Below, one piece after another: positions 1-7,228 of a DNA stretch of 9,201 nt; positions within the stretch are counted from its first letter, which is position 1, and each line of letters begins with the position of its first letter. The DNA is from an uncultured Stomatobaculum sp. Its GTDB lineage: Bacteria > Bacillota > Clostridia > Lachnospirales > Lachnospiraceae. The translations under genes were made by a program, and so were the position numbers. The DNA lies in NCBI GenBank assembly GCA_938010625.1, contig CALLVJ010000311.1, positions 1 to 9,201 on the forward strand. Reading direction: 5' to 3'. The notes beneath the pieces were generated by a model. The model did not search any database. It saw only the letters and a list, made by a program, of their open reading frames with translations, and was not told the DNA's origin.

Positions 1-1089
1 GTGCATGGCGCGTGCGCTTGGAAAGTCCGTCCACATTGTCCTCAGTGATATGAATGAGGGGATTGACCGCATTCTCGATATGGTGGGCAAGGATGAAGCG
101 TATGACGGGCTCTTTGTCCGCCCCGACGATATTGCGGGCGTCATCTCGCTCACGGCTGTCTGCTGCGCCTCTGTATCCGCGACCCCGTCCGCATCCGCCG
201 CTGCCGCACTCTCCTGGCGCTCTATCTCTTCTCCGCGCTCTTTCACGTCAAATTGAGGCTTTTGATACTGCTGTGCCGCTGGAATGTTATGTTCATCCCG
301 CAGATAGTAGACATGTCCTGTCTTCTGGATAAAAATGCTCTGATCCACATCGACACTCACAACTTGCACGGGATGAAGCGCTGCGCTATAGCAGAGCGAA
401 CCGCCCGCATCGCTGCAGTAAATCTGCTGTAAATCTGGACTCACAAAGTTTAGCTGCTGCATGCCGCTGGCCAGCTGCTCTGGCGCACCGCGCTGTTCTC
501 CGGTCTCCGTGAGTGTCAGGGCATACAGATTTCCCTCACCGGTCAAATAGACGGCGGACTGCCTGTCCTCACTCACCCGGAAGTCCAGCACGAGAGTTGC
601 GAGAACCTCTCCCTGCCAGCTTCCACCTGTGCGGCGATGCAGGCAGAGCGCACCTGTTTTGTCCTCACTGAGCAAGGTATCTCCTGACATTGGCTCAAAT
701 TTAACAATATCCTCTGCGACGACCTCTGCCTCACTGTCCCAGTTCCGCGCGCATAGCTCTCCCGAAAAAAAGCCATAATTGCCATCCTCTGCATAATTTC
801 TGCAAAAGTAGACCCAGTCCCGGTTTACACCAAAGCGCACATCCATTGTCGGATCGTGACGCCGAAGGAAGCGCTGCACAGTATTGGTCTCGCCTGCGCT
901 GTCAAATCCCGCGATTTTCAGTACTTCTTCCCCCGGAAAATAGGCATAGATTCCGCTCCGGTTGTACCATACCAGCGGATCCTCTGCATGTACTGTCTGT
1001 GCTGTCTGCTTTGTCTTCCCGCAAGCTGCCAGGGCTGCCGCTATCAGGCAGACACCGAGCACTGCTGCTGCGAGCTTTCGCACTCTCAT
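1..1089 (-). CDS. Putative lipoprotein with beta-propeller-like repeats, C-terminus outside window
   Basis: I do not recognise this gene's function. The first 363 codons are visible and the stop lies beyond the left edge. The N-terminus is a type II signal peptide: basic start (MRVRK), hydrophobic stretch to residue 22, and lipobox L-A-A-C with the acylated Cys at 23, so the product should be anchored to the outer face of the membrane. Residues about 35-275 contain short recurring strand-like units rich in Tyr, Trp and Gly (for example VWYNRSGIYAYF near 40-51 and HVYYLRD near 262-268). This resembles WD40/DUF5050-type propeller proteins of Clostridia, but that is inference. Residues 281-315 are an Ala/Glu/Asp-rich linker. 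The start overlaps the cca stop as ATGA, with a GGGGGAG motif seven bases upstream inside cca, indicating translational coupling. After about residue 316 the composition turns Ser/Pro/Arg-rich and looks non-coding, so the last 140 bases may contain a frameshift or junction. Confidence 0.72.
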   Translation of the reverse strand, partial: MRVRKLAAAVLGVCLIAAALAACGKTKQTAQTVHAEDPLVWYNRSGIYAYFPGEEVLKIAGFDSAGETNTVQRFLRRHDPTMDVRFGVNRDWVYFCRNYAEDGNYGFFSGELCARNWDSEAEVVAEDIVKFEPMSGDTLLSEDKTGALCLHRRTGGSWQGEVLATLVLDFRVSEDRQSAVYLTGEGNLYALTLTETGEQRGAPEQLASGMQQLNFVSPDLQQIYCSDAGGSLCYSAALHPVQVVSVDVDQSIFIQKTGHVYYLRDEHNIPAAQQYQKPQFDVKERGEEIERQESAAAADADGVADTEAQQTAVSEMTPAISSGRTKSPSYASSLPTISRMRSIPSFISLRTMWTDFPSARAMH

Positions 1090-2339
1090 CTCACTGCTCC
1101 CCCGTCCTCTTTTTTCTGTGCCTCCAGCCACGCCTCTGCATACGCAGAGAGATATGACTTTTCATTGCGCTCTGGTTCTTCCAGCACTGCATCGAGCAGC
1201 GCGCGCAGGCAGCTGCCGAGTGCCGGTCCCTTCGGAATCCCGAGCGAAAGAAGATCTGCCCCGCCAAGCGAAAGACCGCGAATTTCCAGACAATCTCCCC
1301 TGTCCGAAATCATCTGCTGCAGATCTCGGAGCTCTGCAATCTGCGCTGCCCGCTTCTCTTCCGATTCCGGCGCTTCACCGCTGCCATAGCCTGCTTCCCT
1401 GAGGCACAACAGCTCTGTGAAGGCATCGTTTCCGATAGTCGCAAGACACTTCCGGACTTCCACCTCACTTTCCGGCAGCGGTTCGCGCAGCGCGGTGAGC
1501 AGAAGTACTGCCCGATCTCTCGTCGCGCGGTCACTCTTTAATTCGCATAGCAGACAGGAGAGCGCCTCCGGTGCGACCTGCTCGCCTGCTGCCGCAAAGC
1601 GCAGGGCCTTGCTGCGCGGCAGGCGCCTCGCCCGGCTGTCAAGATGCAGTCCCGGAAAATGCGCTGCGATCTCAGGCGCCAGTCCAGCCACATATAAGAG
1701 CTCCAGCTTCTCCGGGTGATCTGAGAGCAGGAGCTTTGAGAGCTCTACAAAAATACGCTCCTTGCTGACCCACTGCAGATTTTCCGCGAGATCCATGAGC
1801 GCTGCGAAACTATCCATCTCGATTTCAAAATTCAGCTGTGCGGCAAAGCGCACAGCGCGGAGCATGCGGAGCGCATCCTCGTGAAAGCGCGCGCGCGGAT
1901 CTCCGACACAGCGGATACAGCCGCGCGAGAGGTCTTCCTGCCCGCCGAACAGATCCACAAGCTCCCCGCGCTCGGAGACTGCCATCGCATTGATTGTAAA
2001 GTCCCGGCGTCTGAGATCCTCCTCGAGCGAGGGCGTAAAGCAGATGCTGTCCGGGTGCCGTCCGTCGGAGTAGACGCCATCAATGCGGTAGGTCGTCACC
2101 TCATAACCCTCCCCGCCGAGAAGCACTGTCACTGTGCCATGCTGCAGTCCAGTGTCCACTGTGCGCGGAAACAGCGCCTTGACCTCCTCCGGTCTCGCAT
2201 TGGTCGTGAGATCCCAGTCATCCGGCTCCTTTCCCAAAATACTGTCCCGCACACAGCCGCCGACTGCGTACGCCTGGAAACCCTCAGCCTCCAATTTCTT
2301 CAAAATATCTCTCACCGTCTCCGGCAAGCGCATGCGCAT
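1086..2339 (-). CDS. cca: CCA tRNA nucleotidyltransferase (bacterial class II type)
   Basis: The enzyme adds or repairs the 3'-terminal CCA of tRNAs using CTP and ATP, without a nucleic acid template, in the cytoplasm. At 417 residues it has the usual length for a CCA enzyme without an HD domain. Visible motifs are the nucleotidyltransferase core GGCVRD (27-32) with the catalytic DxD pair D41/D43 in DDWDLTT, the RRRDFTINAMA block (110-120), and EDALRMLRAVRFA (154-166), which belongs to the nucleotide-selection region. A C-terminal LGIPKGP segment near 366 fits the body/tail domains. No HD-type phosphohydrolase motif is visible. Codons GTG (2342), ATG (2339) and ATG (2333) are all possible starts; ATG 2339 is chosen because AGAGGGG (2344-2350) sits four bases upstream, against one base for the GTG. 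The gene lies 63 bp after proS, with a terminator-like hairpin between them, and overlaps the lipoprotein gene downstream. A poly(A) polymerase of the same family is a less likely alternative. Confidence 0.93.
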   Translation of the reverse strand: MRMRLPETVRDILKKLEAEGFQAYAVGGCVRDSILGKEPDDWDLTTNARPEEVKALFPRTVDTGLQHGTVTVLLGGEGYEVTTYRIDGVYSDGRHPDSICFTPSLEEDLRRRDFTINAMAVSERGELVDLFGGQEDLSRGCIRCVGDPRARFHEDALRMLRAVRFAAQLNFEIEMDSFAALMDLAENLQWVSKERIFVELSKLLLSDHPEKLELLYVAGLAPEIAAHFPGLHLDSRARRLPRSKALRFAAAGEQVAPEALSCLLCELKSDRATRDRAVLLLTALREPLPESEVEVRKCLATIGNDAFTELLCLREAGYGSGEAPESEEKRAAQIAELRDLQQMISDRGDCLEIRGLSLGGADLLSLGIPKGPALGSCLRALLDAVLEEPERNEKSYLSAYAEAWLEAQKKEDGGAVR

Positions 2340-2343
2340 CACA

Positions 2344-2350
2344 CCCCTCT
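2344..2350 (-). promoter_or_regulatory. Ribosome binding site of cca
   Basis: On the minus strand AGAGGGG lies four bases before the ATG at 2339 and only one base before the GTG at 2342. This argues against the longer GTG start. The ATG at 2333, ten bases downstream of the motif, remains possible. Confidence 0.5.
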
Positions 2351-2360
2351 CTGCAAAGCC

Positions 2361-2397
2361 AAAAAGAGAGCTGTCGCGTTTGCCGCGGCAGCCCTCT
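2361..2397 (-). terminator. Rho-independent terminator-like hairpin after proS
   Basis: Minus-strand reading gives a 14-base 5' arm (2397-2384), a five-base loop (2383-2379, GCAAA), a matching 14-base 3' arm (2378-2365) and then a run of five T (2365-2361). The stem has 12 Watson-Crick pairs, one G-T wobble and one C-A mismatch, with a CGCG closing end. It starts six bases after the proS stop and ends about 21 bases before the cca ATG. It could fully end the proS operon or act as a partial terminator that sets cca expression. Confidence 0.8.
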
Positions 2398-2402
2398 GCG
2401 TT

Positions 2403-3842
2403 TTAGTATGCAACTCCCCAGTAAACCATTTTTTTCGCGGGTTTTCCGCAGCAGACACAGGTATCTGCCAGCTTTTCCTGGGCGAACGGAACGCAGCGGC
2501 TGGTTGCCCCCGTCTTCTCCTTGATCTTGTCCTCGCACGCCTGGTCGCCGCACCACATCGCACGGACGAAACCCGGGCGATTCTTCACAGTCTCCGCAAA
2601 TTCTTCCATCGTGGTCACGTCGTAAGTGTGTGTGTCGCGGTGCTCTCTGGCTCTCTCATACATTGCTTTTTGAATGGTCTCAAGCAGCTCTTTGACCTCG
2701 TCTGCAATGCCATTGAGCGCAGCGGTCACCTTCTCGCCGTTGTCGCGGCGCACCAGCACACAACTGTCCGCCTCGATGTCCTTGGGGCCCAACTCCACAC
2801 GAAGTGGCACCCCGCGCATCTCGCACTCGGCAAACTTGAAACCCGGGCGGCGATCCGTGTCGTCTAAATTCACACGCACACCAGCCGCTCTGAGTTCTGT
2901 CTCGAGCGCCTTGGCCCGCTCCATAACGCCTTCCTTGTGCATCGCGACCGGGACAATCGTGACCTGCACCGGCGCAATGTGCGGCGGCATCTTGAGACCG
3001 GAATCATCGCCGTGCACCATGATGAGCGCGCCGATCATCCGGGTCGTCATGCCCCAGGAAGTCTGGTGCATGTACTTGAGGCTGTTGTCTTTGTCCTGAA
3101 ACTGCATGCCGAAAGCGCGCGCAAAGCCGTCGCCAAAGTTATGGCTCGTGCCGCTCTGCAGCGCCTTGCCGTCGTGCATCAGCGATTCGATTGTATAGGT
3201 TGCGACAGCGCCTGCAAACTTCTCCTTGTCTGTCTTCTGTCCGCGCACCACTGGAATGGCGAGCTCCTGCTCACAAAAGTCTGCATAGACATTCAGCATC
3301 TGCTCGGTTCTGTCCTGTGCCTCCTCGGCCGTCGCATGCACGGTATGTCCCTCCTGCCAGAGGAACTCGCGGGAGCGGAGGAAGGGCCGCGTGGTCTTCT
3401 CCCAGCGCACCACCGAACACCACTGGTTCAAAACCTGCGGCAGATCGCGGTAGGAGTGCACGTGCTTCGCATAGTAATCGCAGAACAAAGTCTCCGAGGT
3501 CGGCCGCACGCAGAGGCGCTCCGGCAGGGGCTCAAGGCCGCCCTGGGTGACCCAGGCAACTTCCGGCGCAAAGCCTTCCACATGATCCTTCTCCTTTTCG
3601 AGAAGACTCTCGGGAATAAAAAGCGGCATGTAGCAATTCTTTACGCCTGTCGCCTTAAAGCGCTGATCCAGAAGACTCTGGATGCGCTCCCAGATTGCAT
3701 ACCCGGCGGGCTGGATGACCATACAGCCTTTGACACTCGTATAGTCGCAGAGCTCTGCCTTTCGCACAATATCGGTATACCACTGTGCGAAATCCTGTTC
3801 CATTGAAGTAATTTCTTTGACCGCTTTCTTTTCCTCTGCCAT
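2403..3842 (-). CDS. proS: Prolyl-tRNA synthetase (short, zinc-containing 'archaeal-type' form)
   Basis: This cytoplasmic class II enzyme attaches proline to tRNA-Pro. It has 479 residues, without the large editing insertion found in the long bacterial form. In order: TSE loop at 115-117, motif 2 ([16 protein letters not shown], 152-167), motif 3 region ([19 protein letters not shown], 262-280), an anticodon-binding domain at about 290-400, and a C-terminal domain ending in Tyr (GVAY), as is typical for this type. Cys431, 436, 462 and 465 form a C-x4-C-x25-C-x2-C pattern that fits the structural zinc site of the family. The ATG at 3842 is supported by AGAGG five bases upstream. The gene follows prs by 15 bp, so it is the last member of the dnaD-loader-prs-proS transcription unit and is followed directly by a terminator. 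The spacer is far too short for a T-box leader, so any charging-dependent control would have to act elsewhere. Confidence 0.97.
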   Translation of the reverse strand: MAEEKKAVKEITSMEQDFAQWYTDIVRKAELCDYTSVKGCMVIQPAGYAIWERIQSLLDQRFKATGVKNCYMPLFIPESLLEKEKDHVEGFAPEVAWVTQGGLEPLPERLCVRPTSETLFCDYYAKHVHSYRDLPQVLNQWCSVVRWEKTTRPFLRSREFLWQEGHTVHATAEEAQDRTEQMLNVYADFCEQELAIPVVRGQKTDKEKFAGAVATYTIESLMHDGKALQSGTSHNFGDGFARAFGMQFQDKDNSLKYMHQTSWGMTTRMIGALIMVHGDDSGLKMPPHIAPVQVTIVPVAMHKEGVMERAKALETELRAAGVRVNLDDTDRRPGFKFAECEMRGVPLRVELGPKDIEADSCVLVRRDNGEKVTAALNGIADEVKELLETIQKAMYERAREHRDTHTYDVTTMEEFAETVKNRPGFVRAMWCGDQACEDKIKEKTGATSRCVPFAQEKLADTCVCCGKPAKKMVYWGVAY

Positions 3843-3857
3843 ACTTTCCTCTTTCTG

Positions 3858-5042
3858 TTATGCCTTTTCCTGCGCTGCCCGGTGGCGGTTCAGCGCACGG
3901 TGAATGCGCTCGCTCGGCTGCAGCAGCTCACTCACCGACGTATCGTGGTTCAGACTGTCGATTAACAGCGCAATGTATTTACTCATCTCAACGCTCACAT
4001 AGTAGGAGCGACTCAAGAGCTCCGGGCTCTGGTAGACCAGATTGGTCGTGAAAATCTTATCAATCATGCCCTCCTCATAATAGCGGTCAAAGCGCGCGAG
4101 GCCGTTCGTAAAAAGGCCAAAAGTCGCGCAGACAAAGACCTTCCGCGCGCCGCGGCGCTTCAATTCTCGCGCGACTTCCTGCACGGTCTCGCCAGAGGAG
4201 ATCATGTCATCCACAACGATGACGTCCTTGCCGGTCACATCCGTCCCGAGAAACTCGTGCGCAATGACGGGATTTCTGCCGCCGACCAGGCGCGTATAAT
4301 CGCGGCGCTTATAAAACATGCCGACATCCAGTCCCATCATATTAGCGAAGTAAATGGCTCTACCCATGCCGCCTGCATCGGGGCTGATGATCATCATGTG
4401 TCCGGAATCTACCTTGAGCTCTGGCTCCGCCTGCAAAAGCGCCTTGATGAACTGATAAATCGGCTGCACCGTCTCAAAGCCCTTTAACGGAATTGCATTC
4501 TGCACGCGCGGCTCATGTGCGTCGAAAGTAATGATGTTGTCGACCCCCATGTTGACGAGCTCATGCAGGGCGAGCGCGCAGTCGAGCGACTCTCTGCCGT
4601 CTCTATGCGACACGCGGCTCTCATAGAGGAAGGGCATGATCACATTGATGCGGCGGGCCTTGCCCGCCGCTGCTGAGATGATGCGCTTTAGATCTGCAAA
4701 GTGATCGTCCGGCGACATGTGGTTGGTCATACCGCAGAGCGAATAGGTGAGGCTGTGGTTGCAGACATCCACCATGAGAAAGAGATCCTTGCCGCGCACT
4801 GACTGCAGGATGGTTCCCTTGCCCTCGCCCGTGCCAAAGCGATTGATCTGGCTCTGCACGATGAAAGAGTCTTTCTCATAGCCCATAAACGCAAGCGTGT
4901 CCTTATGCTCGCTCTGACGCGCGCTTCTCCAGCGCACCAGATAGGCATCGACCTTTTTCCCGAGTTCCTCGCAGCTCTTCAATGGCACCAGCCCAAGTGG
5001 TCCCACCGGAATGGTCTCAATCTCTTTGTCTTCGTTCGACAT
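3858..5042 (-). CDS. prs: Ribose-phosphate pyrophosphokinase (PRPP synthetase), divergent long form
   Basis: Predicted to make PRPP from ribose 5-phosphate and ATP, feeding purine, pyrimidine, NAD, histidine and tryptophan synthesis. The 394 residues exceed the usual roughly 310-320. Conserved parts are SVRGKDLF (81-88, cf. ESVRG), FDAHEP (173-178, equivalent to the metal-binding DLH), SPDAGG (220-225), KRRDYT (245-250, the catalytic flexible-loop KRR) and the PRPP-binding loop VVDDMISSGET (276-286); the C-terminus follows the family pattern. Divergent parts are an N-terminal extension, an insertion rich in Asn, His and Met after residue 94, and ESRVSHRDGRES (141-152) where classical enzymes have the ATP-contacting ARQDR segment. 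The ATG at 5042 has an AGGAG site seven bases upstream. It lies 35 bp after the helicase loader and 15 bp before proS, co-oriented. The family assignment is firm; whether it is the cell's main PRPP synthetase or a variant enzyme is open. Confidence 0.9.
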   Translation of the reverse strand: MSNEDKEIETIPVGPLGLVPLKSCEELGKKVDAYLVRWRSARQSEHKDTLAFMGYEKDSFIVQSQINRFGTGEGKGTILQSVRGKDLFLMVDVCNHSLTYSLCGMTNHMSPDDHFADLKRIISAAAGKARRINVIMPFLYESRVSHRDGRESLDCALALHELVNMGVDNIITFDAHEPRVQNAIPLKGFETVQPIYQFIKALLQAEPELKVDSGHMMIISPDAGGMGRAIYFANMMGLDVGMFYKRRDYTRLVGGRNPVIAHEFLGTDVTGKDVIVVDDMISSGETVQEVARELKRRGARKVFVCATFGLFTNGLARFDRYYEEGMIDKIFTTNLVYQSPELLSRSYYVSVEMSKYIALLIDSLNHDTSVSELLQPSERIHRALNRHRAAQEKA

Positions 5043-5077
5043 CTGTTCTGCTCCTTTTTCTTCGATGATTCGAAAAA

Positions 5078-6091
5078 TTATTGCTTGCGCTTTTTGGCGC
5101 GGATATCGCTTCCGTAGAAGGGAAGTATATCATATTCGCCCAGGATGCGCGATGTGCTTCTCTCGGTATATTGCATTTTTAATTGCTTCGGATCCAAATT
5201 CGTGGAAATCAGCGTTCCGAGCTTTGTGATGAGGCGTTCATTTAAGAGTGTAAAAAAGGCAGAAGTCGTAAACGCATTGCTGAACTCTGTCCCGAGGTCG
5301 TCTATGATCAGAAAATCACAGCCATAGACATATTCCCGGAATTCTCTCTCCTCCCGCGCCTTCATCTTTTCCTCATCGCTCTCTGCGCGCTGCCGCCACT
5401 GGGTTGCCGCGAGCAGAGAAAATAATTCCTCCGCGCTGAGGTAAACGACTGTTTTGCCGCGCGCTAAGAGCTCTCCTGCGATACAGTGTGAGAGAAAGGT
5501 CTTGCCGAGTCCCGGTTTTCCGGTAAAGAGAAGATTGCCTTTTTTCTCGTCAAAGTCCCGCAGATAAACCTTGCACTGGGCAAGCACGAGCTGCTCCATG
5601 TAGGCGCGCTCGCTCATGTTAAGCCCCGGGACTTTTCGCTCATTGCTGTAGTAGGCGAGCGAAAAATGGTCAAAATTCTCCTCCCGTATGCTCGCCGCTA
5701 TCCTGCCCTGGCGGCTGAGCCGTGCAATAATTTTTTGCTGGAAGCAGCGGCATTTCCTGCCGTCCACAAAGCCCGTGTCCCCGCAGCTCTCGCAGTGGTA
5801 GGGCGGTCGCAGAAAATCATCCGGATAGCCCGCTGCGCGGAGCAGCCCTTGCTTTTTGCTCTCAAGTTCCTCGAGCTCTGCCCGCAGTCCCTGCAGCGCT
5901 GTCTTGTCTCCGCCCACTGCTGCGCGGTAGCGCGCCAGCGCGCGATCGGCAATTTCCTGCTCGAGCGCATGATAGCCAGGCAGCGCGCGATTCAGCTCTG
6001 CCTTCCGCGTCCGCAGCAGCTGCTGCCTCTCTGCCTGCAGCGCCTCATATTCACGTAAAATGGCATTGTACTCTGTATTGCTGAGTGCCAC
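5078..6091 (-). CDS. Replicative helicase loader, DnaC/DnaI-type AAA+ ATPase
   Basis: Predicted to deliver the replicative DNA helicase onto single-stranded DNA at initiation or restart. The 337 residues divide into an N-terminal helical, probably coiled-coil region (about 1-85), a four-Cys putative zinc motif (C100, C103, C114, C116) and an AAA+ domain: Walker A GKPGLGKT (191-198), Walker B FLIIDDLGTE (260-269), sensor-1-like STN (296-298) and an arginine-finger region TERSTSRI (309-316). The zinc motif followed by this ATPase type separates it from IstB transposition helpers, which it otherwise resembles; the DnaD neighbour also supports a replication role. The start is GTG at 6091, fixed by a perfect AGGAGG six bases upstream; no ATG lies nearby. 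The spacer to the preceding dnaD gene is 13 bp and the Shine-Dalgarno adjoins that gene's stop. Symbols dnaI or dnaC are both used for such genes, so none is assigned. Confidence 0.93.
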   Translation of the reverse strand: MALSNTEYNAILREYEALQAERQQLLRTRKAELNRALPGYHALEQEIADRALARYRAAVGGDKTALQGLRAELEELESKKQGLLRAAGYPDDFLRPPYHCESCGDTGFVDGRKCRCFQQKIIARLSRQGRIAASIREENFDHFSLAYYSNERKVPGLNMSERAYMEQLVLAQCKVYLRDFDEKKGNLLFTGKPGLGKTFLSHCIAGELLARGKTVVYLSAEELFSLLAATQWRQRAESDEEKMKAREEREFREYVYGCDFLIIDDLGTEFSNAFTTSAFFTLLNERLITKLGTLISTNLDPKQLKMQYTERSTSRILGEYDILPFYGSDIRAKKRKQ

Positions 6092-6097
6092 GCCCTA

Positions 6098-6103
6098 CCT
6101 CCT
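6098..6103 (-). promoter_or_regulatory. Shine-Dalgarno AGGAGG that fixes a GTG start
   Basis: A full AGGAGG on the minus strand lies six bases before the GTG at 6091 and just after the stop of the upstream DnaD-domain gene. It explains how the helicase loader is translated from a non-ATG start, and suggests efficient re-initiation after the upstream gene. Confidence 0.8.
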
Positions 6104-6104
6104 C

Positions 6105-7145
6105 TCAGGAATCCTGTTCGAGCTTCCGCTTGAGCTGCTGCAACACAAGATCGTTCGGATCTTCCTCCCGCTCCTCGAAATTGTGAAAGCGCGTATCGGT
6201 CTTTTTTATGCTGCTCTCTGCCCCCCGCTTCCTGCCCGTCTCTTCCCGCTTCTTATCCTCTTCCGCAATGTCCTGCATATTGTGAACACCCGCGCGGTAC
6301 CATCTGGTCAGAATGCCATCGGCATAGGGGAAACTCGGTTTGTTGGCGTGACGGAGCGTCCGACTGCATGCCTCCACGACCAATTCCTCGGAAAAGGCAT
6401 ATTCGCGGTACCATTTCTCAATAAATTTTTGTTCTTCGACACCGGGTCCGCGGTCGCGGATGCCAAAGGCCTTTAGAACTGCATAGACTTCTTTGGTATA
6501 ACTCTGCCCGCGCTGCTCTGCCTCCTCCGGCGTCCGGATGCCGCGCTCATACCAGTCGAGCGCCACCTTTTCAAAATAGCGAAGCGAACTCTTCTTCTTT
6601 TCCGCGCAGTACTCACCGAGTTTGATCAGCAGATCCGCCGACATGCCGAGCGTCCCGTAGAGATAGGCGACTGTCTCAGTGTCCGTCTGCGAAAAGGCTC
6701 GGCCGAGATAGCGCTGCAGAGCATAACTCAAGCCCGCAAACTCGCTGTCATTCTGCAAGCGTTGAAAATCCACCTTGGATTTATCCGGCAGTTTTGCCGG
6801 CAGAAGTTCTGGTTCCTGCTGTCTTACTTCCGGCTCTGGTTCCGGGACGGACTCCGTCAGAGCTGTGTGGAACTCTTCCTCTGCCTCCCTGCGCTCGCTC
6901 TGCTCAATATCGCCCGCAATCAGCCCTTCCCGCTGCCATCTCAGCAGCGCGCGCTTTACATCACCCTCGGTGAGCTCCAGGCTGTCCGCGATCCGGGCTT
7001 CTGTTACTTCCTCCCCCCGATGGCGCAGGAGATAGAGATAAACCTTGACATATGCGCCGTTTACCGAGGGCATATAGCGGTCGATAAATTCGTTTGAGAC
7101 GACGGTGACGCCGGGCGCTGCTTCGCCCTGAAAAATAATTTTCAT
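6105..7145 (-). CDS. DnaD-domain replication initiation/restart protein
   Basis: DnaD-family proteins bind DNA and help recruit the helicase-loader complex at origins and restart sites. The 346 residues show an N-terminal winged-helix-like region (about 15-80), an acidic Pro/Glu-rich linker (81-120) and two successive DnaD/DnaB_2-type helical units. The first (about 130-205) ends in YFEKVALDWYERGI (190-203); the second (about 235-288) contains FPYADGILTRWYRAGV (272-287), the conserved aromatic-I/L-xxW signature of the family. The tail RFHNFEEREEDP (319-330) resembles the short C-terminal motif often seen in clostridial members. The ATG at 7145 has AGGAGG five bases upstream. It is the first gene after the DnaA-box-bearing intergenic region and is followed 13 bp later by the helicase loader, so the two probably act together. 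The tandem repeat reading is by eye; family membership is well supported. Confidence 0.9.
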   Translation of the reverse strand: MKIIFQGEAAPGVTVVSNEFIDRYMPSVNGAYVKVYLYLLRHRGEEVTEARIADSLELTEGDVKRALLRWQREGLIAGDIEQSERREAEEEFHTALTESVPEPEPEVRQQEPELLPAKLPDKSKVDFQRLQNDSEFAGLSYALQRYLGRAFSQTDTETVAYLYGTLGMSADLLIKLGEYCAEKKKSSLRYFEKVALDWYERGIRTPEEAEQRGQSYTKEVYAVLKAFGIRDRGPGVEEQKFIEKWYREYAFSEELVVEACSRTLRHANKPSFPYADGILTRWYRAGVHNMQDIAEEDKKREETGRKRGAESSIKKTDTRFHNFEEREEDPNDLVLQQLKRKLEQDS

Positions 7146-7168
7146 CTCATCCTCCTTTTCTACTGCTC

Positions 7169-7177
7169 ATCTTAACA
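7169..7177 (-). promoter_or_regulatory. Possible extended -10 promoter element for the dnaD operon
   Basis: On the minus strand TGT-TAAGAT matches an extended -10 layout (TGn followed by a 4/6 match to TATAAT). It would start transcription near 7162, about 16 bases before the dnaD ATG. No good -35 box is found at 16-18 bp (AAGTTC at 17), so the call is weak. It is the best candidate in the only intergenic region able to serve this operon. Confidence 0.3.
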
Positions 7178-7204
7178 TAAAGTATCCCCGAGAACTTCAC
7201 ATCT

Positions 7205-7213
7205 TTTTCCACA
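7205..7213 (+). promoter_or_regulatory. DnaA-box-like 9-mer (TTTTCCACA)
   Basis: TTTTCCACA differs from the consensus DnaA box TTATCCACA at one position. It is the box nearest to dnaD, lying just upstream of where a -35 element would be, and forms a perfect inverted pair with the 9-mer at 7229-7237. Confidence 0.5.
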
Positions 7214-7215
7214 AT

Positions 7216-7224
7216 TTATCCACA
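7216..7224 (+). promoter_or_regulatory. Consensus DnaA box (TTATCCACA)
   Basis: An exact match to the consensus DnaA box, placed between two near-consensus copies within 33 bp. A single exact 9-mer could arise by chance in a window of this size, but here it sits in a cluster in the only sizeable intergenic region, directly upstream of two replication-initiation genes. DnaA binding is therefore a reasonable inference. Confidence 0.7.
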
Positions 7225-7228
7225 AGGC

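Noticed and set aside
1881..2867. Plus-strand open frame of 328 codons across cca and proS
   Set aside because: It spans two well-identified minus-strand genes and their spacer, has no family resemblance, and is rich in His, Arg and Ala as expected of a GC-rich antisense shadow.
2937..3806. Plus-strand open frame of 289 codons inside proS
   Set aside because: It is in codon register opposite proS, whose motifs are intact, and its translation has the His-rich look of a shadow frame.
3843..3857. T-box leader ahead of proS
   Set aside because: The space between prs and proS is only 15 bp, so there is no room for a T-box or other riboswitch.
5078..6091. IstB-type transposition ATPase marking an insertion sequence
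   Set aside because: There is no transposase or inverted repeat nearby; the four-Cys motif and the DnaD neighbour indicate a chromosomal helicase loader.
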